Origin: Odobenus rosmarus divergens
Taxonomy: Eukaryota; Chordata; Mammalia; Carnivora; Odobenidae
Assembly: GCF_000321225.1 (NCBI RefSeq)
Contig: NW_004450583.1
Location: 2,697,052 to 2,761,051, forward strand
Reading direction: 5' to 3'
DNA length: 64,000 nucleotides
In this document: piece by piece, positions 12,988 to 25,802 of the stretch
Position numbering within the stretch: the first letter of the stretch is position 1
Layout: every line of letters begins with the position of its first letter
The notes under the pieces: model-generated
Seen by the model: the letters and a program-made list of their open reading frames with translations, nothing else
Told to the model about the DNA's origin: nothing
The model's database searches: none
Position numbers and translations under genes: made by a program

Positions 12988-13419
12988 TCACTTTTGCCAT
13001 TTCCAGAATAGGGAACAGAAACTGAAATGACTAGTTTTTATAAATGAAGTAACGTTTTGAGCCTGAGTGTTTTGGGGGGGGCGTGGGGGTTGGTATTTAT
13101 GTGCAAATGGCTCTGGACTTCGCAAAGTGCTGGTATCTGGGGAAGGAAGCAATGACCAGACTTTAGAGAGCAAACAGAGCAGGGAGTGCCACCCCTGGCT
13201 GAGAGGATGGATGGGCAGTGATATGACAGTAGTCTGTTCCCAGGCATCCCACAATTGGAGGGGATTGGCAGGTGGAAAATCGTAGGAAGCTGATAATCCT
13301 CAAACCCTTCCTCTCGATTCATGGCTGCCAGCAGCAGATTAACCTTCTTGACTGACTCAAGTCAAGCTTGGCCCATGGTGGGAAGAAAGCCCCTCCCTCC
13401 TCCCCCCCAACCTTGAATG

Positions 13420-13700
13420 CCCAGTGTGTGTTAGGCATTATCCTAAATACTTGTATTACATCTGTGGGCAAAACTGACATTCTCATGGACCTTATAATGT
13501 ACATTAAACAGTCAACATGATATATAAATAAATGATACGATACATTGGAAGGCCATACATGCTGTGGGAGAAAAGAAAAAGAGAGCAGGTAATAACATTC
13601 CCAGTAGTCCTGGGTGGAGGTGGCAAAGCAGGATGCATTATTGAACATGGTGGTCAGCGGAGGCTGTATTAGGATGGTGAGCGAGTTGAGGAAGTGAAGT
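13420..13700 (+). repeat. L2-like LINE fragment
   Basis: 'TGTGTGTTAGGCATTATCCT', 'GACATTCTCATGGACCTTAT' and 'GGCCATACATGCTGTGGGAG' recall L2 internal sequence. A chance 188-codon minus-strand open frame (13319-13885) overlaps it and is not a gene. Confidence 0.6.
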
Positions 13701-15739
13701 CGAAGGAGAAAAGTACTGTCAAAATGAGCTTGCCGGTCTCTGAGCTCACAACGTCTGGTAGGGGTAGGAAGAAGCCAGCCAACACTGGAATTCCTGGAAT
13801 AAAATTTCTCCCTAATAAATGGAAACAGCATGGTTAATGGAGAGGAGGAATGGCCATGCCTGCCTGCCTGCCTGCCCTTAATCATCTACATCGCTCATGG
13901 TACCGCCAGGTAGTGCTTGGTATCAAATGGAGATTGGGAGGTGGGGCATAAAGCCAGCATTCTGTAGCTTAGGTGGGGTTGATGAGTCTCTAATGGCTCA
14001 AAACGTTTGTTGGATAAGTGTCTGAATGAGTGAATGAGGGACTGAGTAAATTTATGAATTCATAAATCAATGAAAAAGGAGTAAAGACTGATTAAAACTC
14101 ATCTCTATTAGGAATGGGTAATTTACAAGTTCACATCCTAAGTTACTAGTTGAATGTCTAGCCTCAGTGGCAATTATTTTAAGATGCTTTGCTTTAAGTG
14201 CAGGTGTGTGTACCCCTAGGTAAATTTTCAAATAATACAATGAGAAATGATCCAACTTTTTAAAAAGTGTGTTTGGCTGCTAAGGTGTAGTCCAGGTTAG
14301 GTTTTTACGTATACCTGTAATCAAGGTAGAGGGTATTCTCAGAAGCAACATGTAACTTCTGCTGGTTATTTAAAGTAAGACCAGATTCTGATGAACTTGT
14401 TAATCACCATTCCTGTCAACAACTCCTCTTAGTTTTTAATTGTGATCTAGAGGCAGAAGATTGGCTATCTGGTAGATCTGCTGGTCTACTGGTTATCAAA
14501 CTTCGCCGGTTAATCAGAAAGTCCTGGGGAAACAGAGACAGACAGACTGTGTCCACACTCCAGATCTGTTGTTGTAGAAGTTCCGGCTTTGGTCCCCCGC
14601 ATCTGTATTTTTAAATCTCTTCTCAGGTGATTTTGTTGCAGATGGTGGAGGGATTTAAGAATCACTGTACCACAGTCCACTTTAAGGGCAGAAATTATGG
14701 CCTCTTCTTTTAAAGTATTTATTATATTGGTGTCTACTTTCATACTTTCAGAAAAGCAGTAAATCTTTATTGCTAGAAGCCAAACAAAACTGATTCACCC
14801 CCTTCCACCAAGGTAGCCTTCCAGTCTTCTCTCTATTACTTTGTACAATTTTCCCCCAAATATAAGACTACTGTATAAATATTACCATACCATTTGCTTT
14901 CTTTTTAGAATAAATTATCCATATTTCTCAATACTTTTAAAAACTATAGGATATTTCAGAGTATAAAAGTGACCAAGTATTTCTAACTTGCTGAAACCCC
15001 TTGCTTTACTTAGCCCTTTCCACATAGAAAAATGTTGATAAACCTTTGTTGCCTGAGTAAGAGGATTCAGCTGTCTTGTACCATTCACCCATGTCCTTGT
15101 GTCTGGTCTTAGAAGTCCTTGTTCAAACTCTCTCTGTTCCCCGAAGGAAGCTTGGTGTTAAAATAAGGTGACTTAGTTCTTAGGGAAAGTTCTGGGCTGT
15201 GGCAAGAACCTCTGTAATGTAGGGGTTCAGGTTGATTGGAAAAGGAGTTGTTTCACAAAGCGAAGGAGAATAAATCACCCCGTCAGAAGTGTGGATCGTG
15301 CAGCATCCTCAGACGCTGCCTTCAAGGAGTTTATAAACCATTTAAGGAGACGGAACTTTCTCTTCCTGGAGAGTTAAAGCGATAATACAGGGAAGTATCT
15401 GGTGAGGATCAGGAGAGACCAGAGAGCCCTCGTGCTCCCTTTGGACTGAAGTCATCAGTGAAAACTACTCAGAGGAGTGCATCTGGATTGAGTTCAGAAG
15501 GAGAGTCTGAATTAGCTCAGCGGAGAGAAGGCTCTTGGATTAGTCTACCTTGCACATGGAGAGAGCTGCTGTGCCTCTGTCCCACCATATTCAGACTAAC
15601 TGGCTGGTGTGTGGGGCGCTTGGAAACTAGGTGGTTAAGGAACCAAATAAAGTAATCATTCCCTGGGCCCTCCAAGAGGAGAAACAGCAGCAACAAAAAG
15701 CTCAGCCCTCAGCCGAGCCAAGCTCCAAGAGCCCCTTTC

Positions 15740-15895
15740 ACAGACACATAAATATTTAATAATCATCTGTCTACAACCAATCTAGGGGAAAAAAATCTTT
15801 AAATAGACTGCTCAAAAGGCCAAAACCTGAATTTTAATTGAGGTACTTTGAATTACTCCCATTAGTCAGTCGCTCTGACTTTTTCTTAGTGAGGA
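15740..15895. promoter_or_regulatory. Candidate conserved non-coding element
   Basis: AATAATCATCTGTC, CAACCAATCTAG, TTTTAATTGAGG and CCATTAGTCAGTC are homeodomain/CCAAT-like motifs in unique sequence just before the CA repeat. Confidence 0.33.
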
Positions 15896-15939
15896 GTGGA
15901 TTGTTTTTGAAAGGGGGATCAGAATTATTAGCAGCCCTT

Positions 15940-15942
<3 letters not shown>

Positions 15943-15978
<36 letters not shown>

Positions 15979-15985
15979 ACACACA
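15943..15985. repeat. (CA)n microsatellite
   Basis: About 20 CA units with one interruption (AGACAC) near the end. Confidence 0.97.
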
Positions 15986-16839
15986 ACTGCTGTTCCTACT
16001 AAATAATAAACCAGGCTTCTTTTTTTAAAGATGTGGCATTTTCTCAACACAAAGCAGGAGGTCAAAGTATGAGGAGCTCCACGCATTAGAGATGCAATTT
16101 GAGGAGTTAAGGGCATTGGGATGCCTTGCTAAATAAGCATTTTGTTGCCAGATCACCTCTGTGATTCTCCCTGGTCCCGAGAAAGTTTTCAGGATGGAGG
16201 AGGCGTGCTTGTGTGTATATGTGTGTGCATTTATATATTTATTTTCCTTTTCTTTGCCCCCTAGGCGTATAGTCTCCCGCCGCTGATGTAACAGTCCTCT
16301 TGGAGGTACCCTTGTATCTCACGCTAGCCAATTTCAACAGTCTAAAGTGCTCAAATTGAGCCATTTTGTTCTCTGTAAAATAAACCCCAGACCATTATGC
16401 GTGGTTTTTCATTCACCCACCTCCTTGTCTCCCTTCCCTTGGCCCCTCTCTGCCTCCCCTCCCCTCCTTTCCCATTCTCTCCTTTTGCTCCCCCGCCTGC
16501 CTGTGAACGGGAGGGGGAGCAGACGTCCTTTAGGAGAACACTGTTTTCAGTCCAGCCATGTCAACTCCACTCTGGCACAATTTGCTTTGAGATCTATGTC
16601 ATGGAGTGGGGCCCCAGGGTCACCCCCCACCATAACTGATCTTGCTTATTCATCTGCTTCCCCGTGTCTCCCTTTCCCCACACTGGCCTTTGTTTGGATA
16701 AATTGTTTGAAGATTTACTGTGGCGCTGAAAGCCGCCTGCGCCCCCCCCCCGTCCCACCACCTCGTCCAGCGTGAGGCCGTGGAGTGGCACTTAGGGAAG
16801 AAAGTTCTCTTGCCTCCCCCCATCCCAAACACGGAGGAC

Positions 16840-17180
16840 ATCTCCCAGTGTCACATATGAGGCAATTTCCAGACTAATTTACTATGGAATCACTTTGCAC
16901 AGCCCCTTGTGCACTGGTATGAGAAATGTTAATTGGTGCGTGAGCCTGAGATGCACTTCGGAAGGATTTATTGTTGTAAGCAAAGGAGGGGAAGGGGAGC
17001 CGCGTCCATCTTTGTGATGGCTCCGAGTCCACACTCACTCGCTCCAGATTATTTTTAAAACCAGTGGTAATGATGGATCTGAATCCAGTAATTTATTCGA
17101 TTTTGGGTCATTAACCCTTGTTCTGCTTGTGGCAGCAAATGACTTCATCGTCAGAGATGATGAGTGTTCCAAACTGTGGG
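16840..17180. promoter_or_regulatory. Candidate conserved non-coding element
   Basis: Unique sequence holding GTTAATTGG, GGATTTATTGTTG, GGTAATGATGGATC, CCAGTAATTTATTCG, GGGTCATTAACCC and TGACTTCATCG. The mixture of homeodomain, SOX-like and ATF-like words without repeats resembles developmental enhancers. This is inference only. Confidence 0.4.
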
Positions 17181-20100
17181 GATACTTGGCTCTCTCAAGC
17201 TCTCATCTGAAAATCAATTTTAAGCAAGTGGCAGGCATTAGAAATCCTCTCTGCTTATAGGTTTCTGCAGCATTGCCTCTAGGATTTGAAGACGCGGGGA
17301 GGGTGGCGGGGGGAGAAGAGAGCCCCCGGAAAACTTCTATTGCCCAAGAGTTTGTGTTGGGGTGGCTAATGTCCTGAAAAGGCTGCACAATAGCCTCTGT
17401 CAAAATGGGTCTTTAGGAGTGGGGAATGGATCGCAGTTTGGAAATGGGGGGAAAGGAAAGAAAGGAGCAAGCCTTCATCTAGTGATCCTTCTTGTAGACT
17501 GAATGAAATGGCTTGAAATCATTGTTTTGATTCCCATTGACTGAAGGCTGGAGGGGCTTTACTGGTTAAGCTTTTAAAGCCTCAGCCTTTTAAACACTTT
17601 TTTTCCCCCTTTTTGCCTGGTGCACCCTTTCTCCGGTTGACCTTGAAACACATTAATTCATCTTTGGAAAGAAACTAAGCAAAACACCTTTTGCCTTCAA
17701 ATCTGGGCTGCCTTCTGTCCCGGAGTGTTCCCGTACATCGGTGGCATCGCCCAGTGTGTCCCTGCCTGCTGGGCATGGAGGGCTGGGATGGTCAGTGCTG
17801 GCCCGCCTCCAGGCAGGGCAAGTAAGTTAACACTCCCACGGCTCCCCCACCGCGTCCCTCTGCCACATCAGACAGGCGGACCAGCAGCGTTCCGGGGGCA
17901 GGGTACTCCTCGCCTGCCTTTGAAGGGACAAACCAATGTTGTAGCAGTGCTGGAGAGCTGTCCCAGAACAGACCCTTCTTGACACACTCTGTGTGTGAGC
18001 CCTGGCCTCTCCTTCAGCATAGTCACGTGAAATACCCTTAACTGCTGAAATTTCCAGTTGAAATAATTAGGGGGGATAATATGGATTTTTAGAAACTTTT
18101 AAATGGAAGAGATTTAGTAATCATTTAGCCAATTCTCTTACTTTTATAGATGCAGATCCTCTGACCCGGACATGTTAAGTGCTTTGTCCTAGAGCACGCA
18201 GACCAGAGGGAGCAGAAATGGTCTTAGAGGCCAGGTTTCCTGGGGGTGGGGACAGGTTGCCCTAGGTGTGGGAGGTAAGGGACTGCGTTGTCTATAAAGA
18301 ACATATAAATGATAACAAAGCCCCTGGCTCTGACTTTATTACCACCATGATCTGACAGTTTCAGACAGTGTCAGTGATAAAATACCCCTCCCTTGCCAGG
18401 CCGGATGCTCCCGCTGGCCCCCTCCCCGCCTCCTTGGTACACCACTGCTCCTGACTCCCAGTTCCGTGTTTCCCGCACTCAACCGAGATGTAGTCCCATC
18501 AAACAAACCACAAGCAGACAAAGAGCAAATCCCGCATTAAAGTACTCCCTGCTTCTTTCAGCATTAAGTCAGGAAAATAGCCTTTTGGCGAGCTCACTCG
18601 AATGCAGGGTTGGTGCAGAAAAAAATGCAATGTCTTAAAAATCCGAATGAGGCAGGCCCAAAAGAACGGTGATGGGATTGGCAGGACTTGCCTGGCCCAC
18701 ATCTGTCTGGCACATGAGACAGGGTGCTGAGCCCCGCTTGCAAGCTCTTGTGTAACGCAGGGCCGGGAGCTCCTAGCCCTGGGTCTGGGTCAGATTCAAC
18801 AGAGTTGAAAACTCTCTGGATTACTGTCTAAACCCAATTCTCTCCCGGATGAATAGAGCCTTTGGGCAAGTGCTCGGTGGTCTGAGGGCCTGACCCGCTT
18901 GTGTGCGTGTCTCTGTGTGGTCATTTTGGCCAGACTGGTTGCTGTCCAGGCTTTTTTTCCCCTCTCTGCAGCCACCCCCTGCACAGAGTGGGTAAATATT
19001 CCAGTCTGACTTCAGCTGCTGAGTCATCACTTCTGACAGACGGCTGCCTCTTTGCAGCACCCCCCCTTTTCCTCCCCCGGCCCCTCATTTCATCTTCCCC
19101 CTGTCAGAACTCACCCTTTGGCAGAAATCTTTTCCGAGAGCTAAATGTGAGCCTCAAAGAGATGCCGTCAAGGTATTTTTCATAATTTTCAAAAGTAATT
19201 TCCTTCCTTCCACCCGCGCCCCCACCCGCCTTCTCTTCATTGTAATTATGTCTTAGCAGCTCCCCAAATCAGCATGGCAGCAGCTAGTCCCCTCCCCTGT
19301 GTGGAGGGCCAGCCTTTCCCTGTTGGGCTGGTCTGGGGGAAGGTCCCTGCGAGAGGAATGCTGGACAAGCAAAGTCTTCCTCACCATTGGCTTCAGAGGC
19401 AAGGTGGTAGAATCATTTCCTAGGAGGAAGGAAAACTTAAAATGGTTTCATATCCCCTTTGCTCTAGAAAAGGACTCTGAAGGCATTTCCCTACATGCTG
19501 GGTCCATAATAGTATTTAGGGTATTCTTAATCCAGTTTGTGTGTGTGTTTTTCAAGAGTAGGTGACATCCGTTCCAGAACATTCTCTGCCGTTGCTTAAC
19601 TCTCCCACTCCTTTCCCCTCTCGTGTTTCCTCACTCACTCAGGGAGAAGTCAAGGAAAAATTCATCTTTTTTCTCTGAATCTCATCTCTGCCTCCACCCA
19701 CCTCTAAATCCCTCCTGTGACTGGTTCTCTACAGGCATCCATCCCCAGGAACAGGAAGAAGAGTAGCCTGTGTCTCTGGCCCTCTGCAGGGACTCCGGGA
19801 TGGCTAGCCCCAGACGAACTGAGATCCTGGGGGTAAATTATCCTCTCCTAGGGATCCTGGGACTTGACATTCAAAAATTCTATTCATTGAAAACAGACAC
19901 TAGCCCCGAAAACCTGGTTTAGTAGATAAAATCTGTAACCACAAGAGGATAAATCTAGTTTGGCTTGTTTGTACTGGTCTAATTTAATATGATCTCCCTT
20001 GGAGTTTCTAGCATCTAGATTTTCTAGATCATTAAATCCATTACTTTCCAGTGTTTGCCCTTTTTTTTTCCCCCCCCGGGGTGGGGTAGGGAGTGGATAT

Positions 20101-20988
20101 ATTTTTTAGTGGTATCCTGCACTAATCAGGAGAGCCTCATCAAAGCCCACTTGGGGTCTGAAGTGACTAATTTCTGGGCCTAAGGGCTCTAAAGGAAGAT
20201 TTCTACCCATTTAACACAATGACGCTAATAGTCAAGTAAAAAAAAAAGGGGGGTGTCCTTGCTGCAGCCACTGCTGTAGTAGGACACACAGAGGGGTGGA
20301 GGGGTCATTTCTCACCTCCTGAAAATGCTGAATGCCAGCATGAAGGGTGTGGGAGGGGCTGTCTTACCCCCCCCCCCAATCCAGGATGGGCGGAGGAGCC
20401 CTGGAGAGATACCTGTGAGCTAATCTGTGCCCTTGCGCAAATGGGCCACCCCTTGGACCTTAGGACCTTTGGACCTTCATGGGGCAAGTGGAGCAGGTTT
20501 CACACCTGCCTCTCCAGGTCAGCAGGCTGATATCGCTGAGCGCTGCATGTAAGAACAGTGCTCAGGAAAGCAGACATCAGCCTTTTGTTAAGAAGCACCC
20601 CCTCCCAGTGTCAGTTTTCACATCTGTAAGAAAGGGCTTCTGTGGGATTAAGTATCACCTACCCTTTCCGCATTCACTTTTGCTAAGTGGCAGGTGAGGA
20701 GCAGAGAGCATCCCAGATGGCTACAGCCCTTAGTCCATGCCGGGTTCCCTCTTTGATGGGACGCAGTCCTGCCCACCAGGGTTTGCAGCACTGGCCTCTT
20801 GGTAGTGAGAAGTGGTTGCAGGCCATGGTGTGTGTCAGAAGCTCCAGTCAGCGCTACACTTGCTCCAGGGTGGGGCTTCCAGCTCAGCAACACCACCAGA
20901 GCTTCCATGCCCCCACTGCCATGGCAAAGAGCCAAGGGAAGACTGTAGAGATTGTTTGCTTATTGGAAATTTGAATCCATGGCTCAGT

Positions 20989-21034
20989 GTGCATGCATGT
21001 GTGTGTGCGTGCGCACGCACACATGCATGCACAT
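20989..21034. repeat. Palindromic alternating purine-pyrimidine tract
   Basis: GTGCATGCATGTGTG, then GCGTGCGCACGC and ACACATGCATGCAC form a near-perfect palindrome about 44 bp long centred on TGCGCA. The strict purine-pyrimidine alternation makes it Z-DNA- or cruciform-prone. Confidence 0.9.
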
Positions 21035-21224
21035 GTTTCTCTCCAAGTATTTTTTTTGTAACTTTAAGATGATCCTTTCTTTAATTTTTTTTTTGACATT
21101 ATCCTGTAAATAGTCCATATGGATTTTTCCTGCCCTGTAACCTCTCCAAACAAAGAGGAAACACGGAAACAAAGCAAGCTGGGAGGCAAGTTTTGCAACT
21201 TGTCAGTTTGAGCAGTGAAGCAGT

Positions 21225-21238
21225 ACGTGTGCGCACAC

Positions 21239-21293
<55 letters not shown>
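21225..21293. repeat. Palindrome plus (GT)n(GA)n compound microsatellite
   Basis: ACGTGTGCGCACACGT (21225-21240) is a perfect 16 bp palindrome, continued by a GT run to about 21262 and then a GA run. Confidence 0.95.
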
Positions 21294-21294
<1 letters not shown>

Positions 21295-21654
21295 CCCTGG
21301 AGTGAAACACTTCGTCACTAAATGGTGTCCTTCCTTGGGCAGAAGACGACACTGCATGGCGACTTTGCTGCATAATTGGACTGTCTCTTCATATAAGCCA
21401 AGACGCTTGTTTCTGAATATAAGCCCATGCGCTCTCAACAGGTCAGGAGCGATAGTAAAAACCTGTTGTCTGGCTTTGTATTCGGAATAATGAAGTCACT
21501 AATCTACTTGATCTGGCCAAGTCAGATAAAGAAGAAAGTGAGGGATGCCCATGTTTCAGGGATAGAAGGTACTTGTAAAAGCAATTTCTTTTGGGGAGGG
21601 GAACCAGGGGGAGACACACAGGAGAAAAAAAAAAAAAGGAGCAAAGACTGTTGG

Positions 21655-21785
21655 AAACCTTTTAATTAGTACTAATTACCTCAGCAGAAAATGTTGGAAG
21701 CTTGAAAGGATTTGTGTCAGCAAGTGAAAGATCAAAGATTGCCAGGCTTGCATTTTAATCTGTTGGCTATAAAAAGGAATGAGGG
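21655..21785. promoter_or_regulatory. Candidate element with palindromic homeodomain site
   Basis: AATTAGTACTAATT (21663-21676) is a perfect palindrome of two TAAT cores, followed by GTGTCAGCAAG (MAF half-site-like) and AGATCAAAG (TCF/LEF-like). Confidence 0.4.
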
Positions 21786-22651
21786 GGGTGGTAATGGGAC
21801 CCAGGAGAATGGCTGCCCAGGTGGCTCTGCCCTTAATCCCTTCTTTACTGCTGCAGCCTAAGGCCTAGTCCCAATTACATAATAAGATGATTTAATTTAA
21901 TTTTTTTCTTTTGCTTTGACTCCAACTGGGGTGTAGAGGAGAGGAAGCGTGGTTTCTCTCCCTCTCCACGAGGATGGAGTGGGCCTGGAGACCATAGACT
22001 TTTGGTAGCTGCACAGTCTCTTCTATTGATTTTCTCCATCTTTTTCTCATCCAACAAAAGGACACTTTAATGTCAATTAAAACAAAACAACAAACAAAAA
22101 CTCCACACAAGGGAAAGACCTCTTGAAGGATGAAGTAGTCTCTGGGTGTACTAAGGAGGTGAGGCCTTGATGTGGTGGGGCTGTGGTTAGGGCATAACTG
22201 GGGCAATAGGTAAACTGTGTCACTGGAGAACTCTACCTGCTGGCCCCTCACTGTGGCAGTTCCGTCAAAGTCCAGTGGGGCAGGGAGAGGGAAAGGGAGG
22301 GAGGGAAGAAGAAGAGTGGCGGTGACAGTCCGCACCACATCACGGGAGGGCCTCTTTGTTTGCTTCTCTCTCCCTTTCTGTTACCACCCTCTTCCCCTCC
22401 TCTTAAAGAACGGATTAGACCGGGAGAGGGTCTACGTGGCTGTGGATGTCCTGTCCATATCCCTTTGGCACTCACCATTCCGTTGCACACCAATTTCATG
22501 GCTTCCAACCGTAGGCACGTACAACTTTTCTCAGGATACTGGACCCGGCTCAGCCCTCAACTACTGAGGCAGATAAATATCTCTGTTCCCTGCCCCCTCA
22601 TTTGATATAGCACTGAGAAGTGATCCACCCAGCAGCCCATACTAGTCTAGA

Positions 22652-22868
22652 GCAGGGTTGGCCCAAGGGCCTTATCTAGCCTGTTTTTGGAAATAAAGTT
22701 TTACTGGAACATTTTTATGCCTTCATTTGTATACTTATTTAATATCCATCTATTTATGTGTTATCTGTCTACTTACACAGAGGAGTTGTGGCAGAGATCA
22801 TATGGCCCTCAGATGCCAGCATATTTATTATCTGGCCACCGACATAAAAAGTTTCCTGATCCTTGCCC
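22652..22868. repeat. hAT-Charlie-like miniature DNA transposon
   Basis: 'GAAATAAAGTTTTACTGGAA', 'GGCAGAGATCATATGGCCC', 'TATTATCTGGCC' and 'AAAAGTTTCCTGATCC' follow the order of the common 'CAGGGGTYGGCAAACT' hAT family. The same family, opposite orientation, is at 55.0 kb. Confidence 0.8.
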
Positions 22869-23696
22869 TAAAGAGGGGTTGAGCCCCATTTGGCCCCAGC
22901 AGTAACCTATCTCATGATGCATCATTTATTTCTTTCCCTTTCTGCTTTCATTTTCTGGTGCTTTGTATAATCACCTCTCAAATAAACGACTTGCTTTTGA
23001 ATCTTCACCTGAAATTTTATTTCTGGGAACTCCACATGTACAAAGACAGACTCCCTGCCGATAGTGCTGTTTAACCTCTGTCCCTTCCAGGGTCCAAAGT
23101 GTACTCTTCAGAAATATAGTGAAGTAGACAGCGGTTCAGCTTAGAGAACCCCAAAATTGCTGCAGACCATTGCACTTTGACTGAAGGATCTGCGTGCATG
23201 TCATTGAACCTTCTCATTCATCAGCTTAGGCTCCTGCCTAAGCTTTTATGTGAGTGGCCCCAGAATGAAAGCCTGCATGGCGGAATCAAGACTACTGTCT
23301 CTGGATCCATGAGTGGGGCTCAGTGCTCCGGGTCATGGCGCTTTCAACATTTTTAGTGCTGGGAGACCTGACCTAGAGTAGCCCAGCTCCATTTCAGAAA
23401 GCCAGACTGCTGGACACAATGTTTAAATATCCACTTGCTCTCGAACAGGCTACCAGGGAAGGTTTGGGGCCCAGATCACCTGGTGTTTGGCTTGTGTCTC
23501 TTCAGTCATATATGTAAAGCGTCTGGCACCTAAAATCTGATGTACAACCCCTTCTCATGTCTAAGTATTTTTTTGTTTTCCTTTGTTCTCCTTCATCTCC
23601 TTATCTCAGTTAGTTCTGATATTCTCTTATTAGGAGGATGGAGAAGGTCTTAGTTGACCTAGATGAGGGAAATAGGTGCATCAACATCTTGCCATT

Positions 23697-24260
23697 TGTG
23701 TTAGTGATCTATTGCCTCATAACAAATCATCCCCCAATTTAACAAATATTATTTACCACAGTTTCTGTGGGTCTGAAGTCTAGATGTGGCTTAACCCAGG
23801 GTCTTTCACAAGGCTGCAATGAAGATGCCAGATAGGGTTGTTATCCTCTCAGGCTCAACTGGGGAGGATCCATTTCTAAGCTCATTCACATGGTTTGTTG
23901 GTGGGATTCATTTCCTCACAGGATGTTGGACTAAGGCCTCATTTTCATGGTGGGTGGCCAGAGGTCTCCCTCGGTTCCTTGCTACATGGGACTCTCCACA
24001 GGCAGCTCAATACATGGCAGCTAGCTTTTAAGGAAGTGGGCAAGAGAGAGAGCTCCAGCAAGATGGAATTCACAGTCTCTTCATAACCTTATCTTAGAAG
24101 GGAGATCCCATCACTTTACCTTATTCTATTCCTTGGAAGCAAGTCATTTAAGGCATTAGGTCCAGTCCACATTCAGGCAGAGGGGATTACACAAGGACAT
24201 GTATACCAGAAGAAGGGACCAGTGGGAGTCATTCTTAGAAGTTCCTGCCCACACCATTGA
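23697..24260 (-). repeat. MLT1-like MaLR LTR
   Basis: 'CTATTGCCTCATAACAAATC', 'CACAGTTTCTGTGGGTC' and downstream 'ATGGCAGCTAGCTTTTAAG' resemble a diverged MaLR LTR on the minus strand. It is solitary and non-coding. Confidence 0.7.
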
Positions 24261-25423
24261 CACTCAATCCTAATATTCCATTATTTTGGCATTATTTAAG
24301 AATGAGGAATCCAACTTAAGCACATTTTACCGTTTGTCTTTTATCATTAAATAATATTAACTATTTTTGGAATGAAGGTTACCCACTCCTCTGTGTTCTT
24401 AAAGAGACTACACAGCATACACTTTTATAATTTGAAGCCTCATTTCAGAAAAGACATCTTTGAGAGTATCATTCCTGGACCTCTAGCCTAAAGTGGATCA
24501 TTCCCTCCGAGTTCTTGGAGCACTTATTTTCTATATTTATTTGGCATATAATCATATAGCACTTTGTGACAGTTCTCTTGTTATCTTCAGTTACTTCTTG
24601 AATCTTGTATTGTTTAATTTCCACATGTTGACATCTTGTCTCTCCATAAGAATTATAAACAATTTGAATGCGGCAACTGTCTAGTACTTCAAATAAAAGC
24701 AACTGCAATCATTCTCTTAAAATATATGTTGACTTTTTCCCTTCGATGTTGTTGATTTCTGACTCGTGACCATGATTCTTGATTGCTCCTGAAGGGTGTG
24801 GTGCTCACTGCCCCTATACTGAGTAGCCCCCATCTACTCTGATTTGTTAATCTGGTTTATTTATTTTGGTAGGTGGTTTTGCTTTAGTTTTCAATCTCTT
24901 TTCCTTTGATGTCAATCCAGTGGCCTTTGGTCCCTTGCCTTTCCTCTAATTTTGGCCAAGGATCAGGAAACTAGTCTTAAAGTGTTGCTTTGATTGAAAG
25001 TCACAGTTTTCTGAATGAATGCTTAAGATTCCCTTCTATAATATTCTGGTTTTGTGACATCATCATTGGGGCTGAGAAGGGACTGAACCTTTTTTGAATA
25101 TTGACTTCACACCAGCATTGTTCATTTACCTCTAGGTTTGTGCCTATGGCTCACAGAGTGAAGATGGATGCAAGTGTGAACTTTAGATAAATAGTGTGCT
25201 CTATTTATGTATTCTGAATGATGATTGTGTGAAGCCTTGGGAAGGAGAGCGAAAATAAATATGGTTTGAGGAGTTTGGGGCTGACCCCCCCCCTCCCTCA
25301 GTGCTTATGATTGTGAGTTCTCAGGGCCTGGCTCAAATAGCCACCCATGGAGTCTCCCCCTCATGGTATCACCTCTGTGGGCACCAGTGAGAACCTTGGC
25401 ACTCTTTATGGAACTGGTTTTCA

Positions 25424-25802
25424 CTTAGGCATTATGGGTTGAACCTTGTCTCCCCCTTCCCCAAATTCATATGCTGAAGTTCTAATCCTTAGTACCTCAG
25501 AGGATGAACTTACTTGGAAATAGTGTTGTAGAGGTAATTAAGGTAAAATGAGATCATACTAGAGGAGGGTGGGTCCCTAGTCCCATATGATTTGTATCCT
25601 TATAAGAAGAATGCCATGTGAAGAGACAGACCCACACACAGGACCCCTGCTGGGAGAGAGGCCTGGAACACATCCTTCCCTAGCACCTGCTGACTGACCC
25701 TTTGACTTCTAGCCTCCAGAACTGCAAGACAAATGTCTGTTGTTCTAAGCCAACTGGTTTTTGGTGCTTTGTTGTAGGAGAGCTCTTGGGAAAACTCATA
25801 CA
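25424..25802 (+). repeat. MaLR-type solitary LTR
   Basis: 'CCAAATTCATATGCTGAAG', 'TAGTACCTCAGAGGATGAA', 'TTATAAGAAGAATG', 'GACTTCTAGCCTCCAGAACT' occur in the order seen in MaLR LTRs, plus orientation. No internal retroviral genes. Confidence 0.82.

Noticed and set aside
13319..13885. 188-codon minus-strand open frame
   Set aside because: It overlaps L2-like repeat sequence and has no recognisable domain or splice context; chance frame.
16430..16800. GC-rich pyrimidine block as a CpG island promoter
   Set aside because: It is CT-rich with few CpGs and no clear core promoter; too weak to call.
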